DNA of 64,000 nt, taken from assembly GCA_024195265.1 (NCBI GenBank), contig JAJLRJ010000005.1, positions 13,763,036-13,827,035 on the forward strand, in the 5' to 3' direction. Below the pieces are notes generated by a model, which was not told where the DNA came from, did no database searches, and saw nothing but the letters and a program-made list of their open reading frames with translations. Positions 45,507-57,600 of this stretch are shown here, piece by piece; positions within the stretch are counted from its first letter, which is position 1, and every line of letters starts with the position of its first letter. A program made the translations under genes and the position numbers. Origin of the DNA: Dendrophyllia cribrosa. Lineage: Eukaryota; Cnidaria; Anthozoa; Scleractinia; Dendrophylliidae.

Positions 45507-45628
45507 CTAGAATGGAATCGTTCCCAGGCTACCGACGGTCTCTCTCTGCGTTTCCTGCAAGGCACGCATCTCAATGTAGTCGAGGTCAGCCTGGGACACA
45601 ACGGGCTGCTTGCTGTCATTATGTGCTG
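45507..45628 (-). CDS. GSAP: GSAP last exon
   Basis: 39 codons and TAG, entering in phase 1. The acceptor is tandem (CTACAG-CAG), so either 45628 or 45625 can be the first base; the difference is one alanine. The helix SQADLDYIEMRALQETQRET fits the C-terminal 'VDAEFVEEAALKHTA' of the human protein. The acceptor and about the first 40 bases belong to the tandem array at 45589-46027. Confidence 0.85.
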
Positions 45629-48600
45629 CTGTAGGGGGTACAGATATACACGATTTACATAAGACAACAGAATCAACAACAACAACAATAACAACAAGCC
45701 TGTGACACAACGGGCTGCTTGCTGTCATTATGTGTTGCTGCTGGGGTACAGATATACACGATTTATATAAGACAACAGAATCAACAACAACAACAAGAAC
45801 AACAAGCCTGGGACACAACGGGTTTCTTGCTATCATTATGTGCTGCTGTAGGGGGGGGGGGGTACAAATACATAATTTATATAACAAGAAAACGGAATCA
45901 ACAACAACAACAACAACAACAAGCCTTAGACACAACGGGATTCATGCTATCATTGTGTGCAGGTTTATGGGGGTAAAAATACATGATTTACATAAGAAGA
46001 CAACATAATCAACAACAACAAGCCTAAGGGTGACCCAAGAGGGAGACTCGCACATAAATTGACGTTGGTAAACGTACCAGAATCTCTAACTGTGGGTATG
46101 GTTCAAATTTATGTTCATCCTAGAAGTACCAGTACCTTTTGCCAAGAGGTTTCTGGTTACAATTTCCTGTTTTCTGGCAAAAGCCCGTCAAGCCGCAAGT
46201 TCGTTATTTACTTACCGCTTTTCTTGAGAGCGGTCATCAGAGTCGCCAGTGGACGGAAGACATCTGAATCAGCATCTGAAGAAGATCGTGAAACAAGGAG
46301 CAAACTGTGACCATGCACGTGACCATGCACGCAAAGGCTATCAAGCAGTACTTTCCCGTTGTACTGTTTATTACAATTACTGTTTATTTGCGTAAAGTGG
46401 TTCTCACTTTTGAGTTTGTGGATGAATCCACAATCCAGTGTGACCATTCAAATGAAATCTATTAGGCAGTACCTGTCTGTATTGCTGTTTATTGCGCTGA
46501 ATAAGATATCTCTAGTTTTTGAGTCCGTGGATAGAATCCTAAAGTATCACAACTCATAATGTCGTCATGCTGAAAACAGCTGAGTACTTTAACAGCATAT
46601 AGACTTGCATGACTTACCAGAGAAACTTGTCGACCTGCCATCAGGAGTGCCTTCTTTTGCGCCACCACACGAGTAATCCAAGTTCTCACGAACACCTGTC
46701 AAAAAGCCAACATGTTCCTGAATATAGTAGCTTCTACAGGAGTTTGACAAAACAGTAAACTTTATTAAGACGGACATCCCTGTAAGGCGAACACCCTTTC
46801 TAAGACGGCATCAATTATTTGCTGGTTCTGGCCCAATTTTACTTGTTCGTCTGTAACTAAAGGCGGACACCTCTCTAAGACGGACATCAATTATTGGTTC
46901 TGGCCAAATTTTACTTTTTCGTCTGTAACTAAACTCTCTCTAAGGCGGACATCTCCAAGGCGGAAACCCGGCTCTCCAAGGCGGACAGCCAGAGCTGGTC
47001 CCGAAGGTGTCCAGCTAAGACGAAGTTTACTACTCTTAAGGGAACAATGTCCCTCTGAATTATGGAAATTTTCGCTTGTCTGATGCCCATGTTATAATGC
47101 CAAACGCCAACAAATATACAACTCGATTGGATAAAAAGATTATACAGAGCAAAACGAAACGAGTAGTTTAGAGTAAAAGTACAGAATTACAAGGATAGAA
47201 GTGGATTACAGTTCATCAAATTTGATTTCGTGACAGGCGGTCAAGAGATCATAATTGTCATTCTGGTGGAATTTTGACTTTTTCAGCCGTTACTCTGTCT
47301 CTTTTGTTAATATGTCTTTGCTTTCATCACTTCTGGCGACTTTATCTTCCTATTTCAAGATCATGATAAAGCAAGCTTAAAGGGATAATGTCACCTAGTT
47401 TTAGTATCACTTTGAAAAGCCAAAAAACATATGCGTTTTAATGGAAACCTTAAAATAACGGTCCAGTTTTGTTAACAAATACTCTACCAGTGCACAGAAA
47501 CTAGTATTCCTTATCTTTGGCTGCGGATGGCCAGGATGGAAATGGATTGCAACTTGAAAAAATTGGCCAATTTTTTCAAGTTCCTCCCAAGAGTCGTGGA
47601 AAAATCGCAGAAAAAATTATTATGGTTTGTTCTTCTTTGAAGAAATTACATGATATTATATTCTTGGTGTTCTAAAAGCAATTTTATGTTTGAGCAAATG
47701 TACTTTGTCATATATTTAGTGTGTTTTGACCAAAACACAGCAAAATCTGCGTGACAATGCCCCTTTAAAGCAAGCTCGTGGCCATAATCATGAAAACACG
47801 GCATATCAGCCGGGACAGTGTCTCTGTAAGCAATTTTTCGATTGTTCTGTTGTTCAGTATTTTACAAAATAAAATTTGACATTTTTCTTGAAATTCGATT
47901 CTGGTTACTCTTGGGAATAGAGCGTTTGTACGCGACGTCACAACAATGAAATGGCGGCCATATTGGTGTCCTAAACGAAACCTATTCTTATTCAAACATT
48001 TCCTTGTTTTAGCACTCCAATATGGCCGCCGGTCACGTGACTGGTCATTTTATGAAATGTAAATTAAATGCATGAAACAGTACCTCCTGGGCTGTCTGTT
48101 ATCAACAAGTCTTCTACAAGCCGCCGAGAAAGATATCTGCAAGGTAACATATCAGTAACAAAAATCAACGTGAAATTAGCTACATAGAGTGCTTTTCAAT
48201 TGAGTATCGAAAGTAATTTCGCAATTGCTTTGGTTTTACATTGCTGCGCTTTGTGATTGGCTAAAAAATCTCGCGCCACTTTCTTAACCAATCAAAAGTA
48301 AAATCAAAATCAATTGTTTGTTACTCGCGCGCGTTTTCCCGCGCTTGGCGCCGGCTACGTGCATTTACTTCGAGCTCTGATTGGTTCATTGGATTGTCTG
48401 CGTCTGTTGTGATTGGCCAAATTAAGTTAAAACTTTGATTTACTACACTCAAGTGAAAACCGCTCTATGCCACCAACGATCGAAATTACGGGTACTATGG
48501 ATGGCCATAAAAATTCAAAAATAACCTCTGCCATAGGCGAATGTTTGTTTATAATTATTGCCCATTAAAATAAGCGCCTGATTCTCTAATCGAGCTAAAA

Positions 48601-51600
48601 AAAATTAACTCCGAATATTGGAAGGGCATTAAGCACATTTAGCATTCTCTGGACTTTTGAGCCCGATATTCTAGATACTCTTTGTGCAATGCTGTTTTAA
48701 AAACTCGAAATTTTACAAATAATGTATGGCTCATAAGCGTTTTATTTGCCACCCAACAATTTTGCAGTTTTGGACGGCTCAATGTTTACAGCCGATCGAA
48801 CGATCGACTGAAATCTACAACTAGTTAAACGCTTCGTAGCTGCTTACCCGAAAGTAACCACTTTGGTTACTTAAAGTTACAATTTAACGCGCTTTACCAA
48901 ATCGAGATACAAATTCGGCCATCGCGCTCAGCTTACCTAGCTTTAAATGGGTGTTCCCAATGCAATAAGGCATCCTTGGCAGAAGCCTGTACATGAAAAT
49001 AAACAGACAAAACTGTTTAATGCGATGGATCAATCGTCATCAACATTGTCACCATCATCGTCATCGTCATCGTCGCCATCATTGTTACCATAATCATTAT
49101 CAACATTGTCACCATAATCATCATCAACATAATTCATAGCTCTAATCATTTTTACAAATGGTAAAGGATTTATTTACTGACTTACGTGTTTCAACCGACA
49201 AATGATTTGAAAAACAAAATCCTCTTCCTCTCTTTCACCATCAAATTCTGCAAAAAGAAACACCTTTAATGAAAAAATAAAAATGCACACCACTCTCTTA
49301 AAAAAATCATGTACAGTAACCGCTACCGTTAGAACTTCAATTGGTGTCGTTAGGTTGATTTCACATTGCTTGGCTGAAAAGTTTAAAATAGCAATAAAAA
49401 GATGACGAAACGTTTTGCAAACGGCCAACTGCAACGGAGAAGATATAAACCTACCTTCAACAAGGCGAGATATAAAACTTTTCTTTAAATGCAAGACTCC
49501 ATTATCCACGTATTGTAAAAACATTCTATAAGAAAAAAAAGTTTGATACGCTCAATAACAACAGATAGACAGAGGCTCACAAGGAATTTGGGTAAAAAAA
49601 AAAACATGAATAAAGAATATACCTTCTATCCAGGCATCGAAACCCAAGACAGGTCATACATGTGCGGAAACCTAAAAAAAAGGAAATAAGATACAATGAA
49701 ATCGCAGTTTTGTTTTATTAGCTGCGTTCTCGCGTAAAATAAAGGTAAATAATCATAACTGAAATGCTGGCTAATTAACGCAATAATGTGCGCTTGGGAT
49801 TCCAAGCTCTTATGCTTGCTAGCTGTGTTTGGAAGCCTGACTGGGTGACTGAAGGGGTTAGAAACTGAGGAGCTGCGTCGGTGAAGGACTGTAACACGAA
49901 AATGTGCTTCTTGGACTGAGTTAACTCAGCAGTGAGGTCAATTGGCCACCATAGAGACTCAAGGGACTATTGATAAAGTCCCAATGTAAGTGACTGGATG
50001 ACTAAATGACTGACTGACTAACTGACTGACTAACTGACTGACTGTGACTTGCTGTCTGACTGACTGGCTGGCCGGCTGACTGACTGACAGACTGGCTAGC
50101 CGACCGACTGACTGGCTGTCTGACCGACTGACTGGCTGTCTGACCGACTGACTGGCTGACTGACTGACTGGCTGGCCGACGGACCGACCGACTGTGACTG
50201 GCTGTCTGACTGACAGACTGGCTGGCAGGCTGATCGACTGACTGGCTATGACTGACTGTATGACTGACAGACTGGCTGGCCGGCCGGCCGACCGACTGAT
50301 TGACCGGCTGTGCTGACTGACGGTACGGGTAGTGTCACTGATCAACGGATTGTAGCAATGTTTTGCGAAACATACCAGTGGGTAAAGGAAAGCTGAGCTC
50401 AGTAACTGCTGTACAAAATCTCTCCACCAACTGAAAATATACCACTTCACGCATAGTGCCCCGCAAAGACCTGCAATATGACCAACATCAACACTTAAAA
50501 ATTCAAGGAATAGAAGCGGTATAGTTAAGTGGTGCAATGCCGGGGCGCTTACTACCATTTACACAGAAACTTCGCGTAAACATGAAATGATTTAACTCGA
50601 CTTTATGATAGAATGAAGAGGTACAAAATGCACCGGCTTCAGCTGGAAAAATTAAAGAAAAGGCGAAGAATGCATTCTAAATTTGCGGTGGTAAGCATGC
50701 CATCCTATCTCGTCACTAGATGAATTCGCAACACGGCAGTCCCGCGTTCAAATTCTGGACCACGGCATGTTATGTAAATGGCCGACTGGTCCGCCTCTCA
50801 CCAGTTGGGAATTTTTGAACACGTTTATGTTCAATTTACAGTGTCTAAAATAGCACTTTCGTGCTAAAAACAGTGACACTTAAATAAAGCGATTTATTTT
50901 TATTTTTTGCATGTAAGGTGATGCGAATCGATCGACCACTTGTGTGAATTCAGTAAATATAGGGACATATATGTGAACTGCGAAAGAAAGAGGTTTTTTA
51001 TTTATTTTTAGCAGGCTTTTTTCAGGCTTTTTTTTCAAAGTGCTGAACTTATTAAATTCACTAGGACGATCACTAACTCACATAGTTGGATTTTACAAAA
51101 TCAAAAGTCAAATTCTATAAACTGAGATATAAAGCTTACAGGGGCAGGGTAAACGGGTTATCGGTGAACTCCAGTGCTTGATTAAACAAACGTAGCAACT
51201 GTTCCGATTGGCGACCCTGCCGATAGAGATACAAGCCATAAATTACACATTGAACTCATGAAAGTTATCCCTTATCCCTATAATTATTTTGAATAGTTTG
51301 CCTTATTTCTAAGAACCCTAAAAGGGCCTCAAAGGTCATGCCGTTGGCGTTGACTTTTTCGATATTATGTAAATGGCGGAACTAAGAAAAGATATCAAAT
51401 TTTTGCGAAGGATCTTCAAAGAAACACTTCAAGCTTTGAACTTAGCTCTGTGGGCCGCGATGCCAATAATAGTTTTTGAACCAATAGCCCTTTTTCAAAT
51501 ATCTGCAAAACATTGAATGAAATGAAACGAAACGAAACGAAATGAAATGAATCAAAGGCTCCTATGAACTAACTCCTGAATACGTAAATGGAAATCGAGC

Positions 51601-54600
51601 CTAGGTTTTGCGAGACTCAATTGAAAATTGCTCTAATCTCAAAATTTTAATCTCAAATTAAGAGTCTATTGATTGAGATATGGGTTTGTAATGTTAACAA
51701 CACAAACCTGACACTTGACATATTCAATGGCAATATTATGTATTTTGACTTTAGCTTCTCTCGGTAAGTGGTTTTGCAAATGAGATGCCAAACGGTCAAT
51801 GGTCTGCAAAATTAAGACCAGAACAGTTAAATTAAGATGCACAAAAAACTGATGCTAACAGCTAACTGCCTGCCGTAGCTGGCTGAAACCACAAATGTCT
51901 AATCTTGTGATTAATTATCAGTTTCTGATTCCCTGGTGAAAGTGCTCAATGCTTGGGACACGAGAGCTAAATGTCGTTGTTTCTACTGCTATTATGTTAA
52001 GGCTACCCTCCTTATCATGCAGTCTGGATCCGCCACTGAGGTGGAGGGGGGGGGGGGGGGGGCGGCACAGTGAAGAAAGGGAGGAGGGGGTGCAGTGAAG
52101 AAAGGAGGGGGGCGGCGCAGTGAAGAAAGGGGGGAGGGGGTGGAGTGAAGAAAGGGGGAGGAGCGAAGGGAAGAAAGGAGGGAGGGGGCACAGTGAAGAA
52201 AGGAGGGAGAGAGCGCAGTTAAGGAGGGAGAGGGCGCAGTGAAGAAAGGGGGAAGGGGTGGAGTGAAGAAAGGGGGAGGAGCGAAGTGAAGAAAGGAGGG
52301 AGGGCACAGTGACGAAAGGAGGGAGGGGGCGCAGTGAAAAAAAAAGGAAGGAGGGGGCGTAGTGAAGAAAGGAGGGAGGGGGGCGCAGTGAAGAAAGGAG
52401 GGAGGGGGGCGCAGTGAAGAAAGGAGGGAGGGGGCGCAGTGAAGAAAGGAGGGAGGAGACGCAATGAAGAAAGGAGGGAGGGGATGCAGTGAAGAAATGA
52501 GGGAGGTGGCACAGTGAAGAAAGAAGGGAGGGGGCGCAGTGAAGAAAGGAGGGAGGGGCGCAGTGAAGAAAGGAGGGAGGGACGCAGTGAAGAAAGAAGG
52601 GAGGGGCGCAGTGAAGAAAGGAGGGAGGGGCGCAGTGAAGAAAGGAGGGAGGGCGCAGTGAAGAAAAGAGGGAGGGGGCGCAGTGAAGAAAGGAGGGAGG
52701 GGCGCAGTGAAGAAAGGAGGGAGGGGGCGCAGTGAAGAAAGGAGGGAATGGGGTGCAGTGAAGAAAAGGAGAGGGGGCATAGTGAAGAAAGGAGGGAGGG
52801 GGCGCAGTGAAGAAACAGCTTAACTGTTGCCCATTCTGATGAGTACATCAGAATGTATTATATAAATATGGTCATTAAAATTGTTCTACCATATTACGAT
52901 TATTGTAGGATATAGTGTGGGGGAGCTGTGGGAAAGGGATGTGTAACAGACTCCAGACCCTCCAAAACAGAGCTGCCAGGGTGGTAACCTCCTCTAATTA
53001 CGATAGACCATCAGTTGAGATACTGGTTGAACTTGGTTGGGTGGGATAATCTTGAGACACGAAGGACACGGCAATTAGCCACAATAATGTATAAATTGAA
53101 AAATCGAATTGCACTGACTGTTCGTTGCTTTCTGAAAATGTTGTTTGTTCTTTGTCGGTTCACCTTCGTCAGCTTTTCAACCGTTCACGATGCGCGAAAA
53201 ATAAAGACATTAGGATATGATATATGGGGTTACGGAGATATGTGACATTAAAATTAGTAAAAGGGAAAACAAAACTCACCAAACTTCGTTTTTTGATCTC
53301 AGAAACTGATCTATGTTCTTCTGTGGAATCAGAGGCATCTTTGCTTCCTGGTAAAAAAAAAGGTGGCCCAAAATACTGGTTAATCACCGTTAAAAACCTA
53401 CCATCCGTTGACAGCATATTTTGATCAGTAGCTTTCATTTGAAAAGTTAGAACCACCTTGCACAGTACAAAGTTAGAACCACCTTGCACAGTACAATAAA
53501 CGGTACCTCGGGAAAGTACTGCTCAGTAGCCTTCATTTAAATGGTCACACTTCAGGATTTCATCCAAACTCAAAAGATAGAACCACCTTGTACAGCATAA
53601 TAAACAGCACCACAGGCAAGTTCTGCTCAGTAGCTTTCATTTAAATGGTCACACTTTAGGATTTCATCCACAGACTCAAACGTTAGGACCACCTTGTACA
53701 TCATAATAAACAGCACCACAGGCAAGTACTGCTCGGTAGCTTTCACTTGAATGGTCACACTTTAGGATTTCATTCACAAACTCAAACGTTAGAACCACCT
53801 TGTACAGGATAATTAACAGTACCACAGGCAAGTACAGCTCAGTAGCTTTCATTTGAATGGTCACACTTTAGGATTTCATCCACAGACTCAAAAGCTAGAA
53901 CCACCTTGTATGGCATAATAAACAACACCACAGGAAAGAACTGTTCATGCAGATGCTTTCATTTGAATGGACTATTGTCAGAATTTCGGATTTCACCCAC
54001 AGACTGAAAATAACATGACTCAAAGCAAAATAGTTATTTTAGTTATTAACTTTGCTATCATAAAATTATATCCATGTGGCTCCATGTGGCTTTGAAGTTT
54101 TGTTCGTGCCTTGCTGTTAGAAAGCAGCCAAATCAAAAATCAAATCCATTTATTTAAGTGTCAAAGTATTTAGTACGCGAGTACTAATTTTGGACACTTT
54201 CCAGATCTAATTGGAATTTGGAAGTGTTGGTTTTTGAGGAGAGGGGGAAAACCGGAGTACCCGGAGAAAAACCTCTCGGAGCAAAGAGAGAACCGACAAC
54301 AAACTCAACCCACATATGACAGCGGGTCGGGACTCGAACCCGGGCCACATTGGTGGGAGGCGAGTGCTCTCACCACTGCGCCACCGCTGTGCCACCGCTG
54401 CGCCACCGCTGCGCCACCGCTAAATAATGTTAAATAAAGCTAAATAATGTGCGTAACGTCTGACACAAACACAAAAATACACTTACTATTGCTTCCTTGG
54501 GAGGTAAGTGACTCACTACTACCGGAATGAGAAAACCGCCTGTGGAAAAAGAAACTCTCTTACTGCGCATGTCAATAACATGGAACTCTGAAGTTCAAAT

Positions 54601-57600
54601 CTCAATCAACAGTTTCGTTTTTCACTGCCGCAAATATCATAGCAGACACCTATTTATTGACATGCGCAGCCGGGCAACCTGCGCATGTCAATAACACGGA
54701 ACTCTGAAGTTTAAAACTCAATCAACAGTTTCGTTTTTCACTGCCGCAAATATCATAGCGGACGTTTTAGGAAACAACGATTCTTAACGCAAAATGGTCA
54801 TATGGTCATGTTTGTGGGTTCTGATTGGTGGATTTCGATCCATTTTGTCAGTTTCTGTTTTCGGGGGTCCATTGTTTGTCACCGTAATTTTGATTGACGG
54901 CAGCGTGAAATGTAGTTGAGCTTTGTACTTTAGAGTTCGCGTGTTATTGAAAGGCGCAGTAATTCTCCTGCGTGAGGATCATGGGTCAGCCAATTGAGAG
55001 ACCATTTCTGGTGCCGAACTATTGTTTGAAGATAAGATGCTAACTTAAAGAGACAATGATTATGGCCAGACGCTTGCTTTAAGTTTGTCTTATTATCTTG
55101 AATTAGGAAGAACAAATCGCCAGACGTGATGAAAGCAAAGAAATACTGGCTAAAGAGACAAAATAAAACGGCTTCCACAGGAATGGCAAGTTGATTTCTT
55201 GACCGCCTGTCACGAAATCAAATTTGATGAACTGTAATCCACTTTCATCTTGGCAATCCTAAACTTTATCTATAAACTACTGCTTCTGTTTTGCTCTATA
55301 GAATCTTTTTATCCAACTAAGTTGTATATTTGGTGGCATTTGGCGATAAAACATGAAAGTAAGGCAAGCGAAACCTTGTTATATCGGCGGGACGGGGTCT
55401 CTTTAACCACTACAAGACATTCAATGAAAAATAGTTTATTCGTTAGGATAAGCCATTCGGTCATTGATAAATGTATCCAAATATAAACATATTCTCTTGA
55501 TTGCAATAAATTCTTTTATTACACGACTAAGACAGTCAGAGGGCCAATAACTAAAATCAACCAATCAGAATGCTCGATTGCCGGTCCAATATTCTGTAAG
55601 TATTGGACCGGGCATTGTCCCGAATGCTCCCGCGCGATCCTCCCGCCGGCAGGAGTCGTGTAATAAATCTCTTATTAACCAAGCTTGCTCGGGACCGTGC
55701 TGGGAGAATATCGGCCCTCGGTCTTTTCTGTACGGACCTCGCTGCGCTCGGTCCGTACTGTCAAGACCTCGGGCCGATATCCTCCCAGTACGGCCCTCGC
55801 GCTTGGTCAATAAGATATATATACACAAGACAAAACTACTACCAAATTAAGAAGAAAATAAACAGAAAATAAGCTAACAATTACATCTCAATCAAAATAA
55901 AGAATTCGTATTTTTATAAGTTGCAAATGCATAATTAAACACGGCATTACTTGGAGCCAGAAAGTCTTCTGTACAGCGACTGCACAAAACTAGCATCTGG
56001 TGCCACCTCAATCTGGAATCGAAAGAACATTTTTTGCATTTAAGTATTTTTCTAAGACAAGACAAGGGGGGGTCTAATGACCGCAGTACTGTTAACAAAA
56101 GTAATCACAACTGAAAAATCAGAATAGGAAGCTTAAGCAACCACGACGGCGACGGTAGCGAGAACGGCACAAAACAATAGGTTGAATGAGCGAAACAATG
56201 CCCCTGCACCGGCATTTTATTTTTGGTACATTTCTTTACTGTTGACTTGCAAAACAACAACGTTAAATAATCAAATTATAGATAGATAGGTTTTGTGGAG
56301 AACGTGAACACATCCATCTGTACGAATTCATCTCCTGGACAATTCAGTCACATTAGACAAATTAAACAAGTAGTTAAAAAAGGGTGAATTGTTTTTTTTT
56401 TTCGCGTTGTCGTCAGGCAGACCTTGAAGCACAAACGTACAACTGTTGTCAAGCACAAAAAACGTTTTCACTTGCATACAAGCACAAAAAACGTTTTCAC
56501 TTGCATATAAGCACAAAAAACGTTTTCACTTGCATATAAGCACAAAAAACGTTTTCACTTGCATTTTTACATCAATTTTATTGAAATCAAATCTCTTACT
56601 TGTCTATATATCATCAGTTATTATTTATTGTAAAGCGACATGAACAATTAGTGAGGATATGGAATCTATGAAGTTTTTTAAAGGCCCACCTTCACCCAAA
56701 ATGCTGTGCGCGCCGTGATCACTTTCTGTGCTGAATTTCGTAAGACGAAATTCACGCTTGAATGCGTGCACAAAAACAAATGACCGCAACGTCTTTTGGG
56801 TGAAGGTGGGCTTTTAATATTATCATCATCATTATCGCTATCGCTATCGCTACCGTTGTCATCATCATCGTCATCATCATCATTATCATTTGAGGCAGTA
56901 AATAAAGAAGGATGATAAATGTTTAGCTCGATAATGAAATAAGAAAGATGTATTATTTATCATGTCACGAGCGTGGGAAAAAGTCCCAGAAAGGATTCGA
57001 ACCTGTGCGAGACCCTCCGCATACCGGTCAGATGCTCTAACGACTGAGCTACGAGAGACTCGTGGCGAACTAGGCGATATACTGGGTTCATGTATGACAT
57101 GCGTTCTGTGTACTGCTAGGACGCTTTTGACATTGCTCATCCTAGCAGTACGCAGGACTCGTGATATGATAAATATTACATCCTTCTCGTCATTTTCATG
57201 AGTAAGCTAAGTAACTGAGAATACACACCTCCTCCTCGCTGTCAAATTCTTGTTCAAAAAAATCAGCATTGGGAGCTTTCAGCTTGAACCTACAGTCACC
57301 ATCAACAGAAATGTAGAAATCATTCGAACAAAAATACCAGACGAATTATAAGTATTGGTTTTTATGGAGGAAGAAAAACCGGAATACCCGGTGGAAAACC
57401 CTCGGAGAAGCGACGAGAAACAACAATAAATTCAACCCACATTTGACAACGAGTCCGGGATTCGAACTCAGGCCACATTGGTGGGAGGCCAGCGCTCTCA
57501 TCACTGTGCCATTCCCAGATTCCTGCTTACCAACAAAAAGTCACAATACAAAATATAGAGAACGGTAAGGAACTGACCGTGGAGGAAGCCTTTTCGTGTT

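Noticed and set aside
45074..45697. 207-codon minus-strand ORF
   Set aside because: It crosses the last GSAP exon in the wrong frame; the supported frame ends at the TAG at 45507.
49959..50558. 199-codon Ser/Gln-rich ORF on the minus strand
   Set aside because: Most of it is the GACT array. The real exon inside (50376-50470) uses another frame that joins its neighbours in phase.
51918..52848. Overlapping 129-262-codon ORFs repeating SFLHCAPS or SEERREGR
   Set aside because: By-products of the 24-25-bp purine minisatellite in a GSAP intron. No splice support, and both strands are open.
55951..56012. Apparent terminal exon ending LSGSK-stop
   Set aside because: The TAA overlaps a GTAATG donor (AA-GTAATG). 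Using the donor joins the next exon in phase, so this is an internal exon.
56451..56566. Four 29-bp repeats considered as a CRISPR array
   Set aside because: Units are directly adjacent with no spacers, in a eukaryotic gene context. It is a plain minisatellite.
56985..57062. Functional tRNA gene (possible GGT anticodon)
   Set aside because: Acceptor-stem pairing is imperfect and the sequence lies within a TIR-bounded repeat; more likely a tRNA-derived element.
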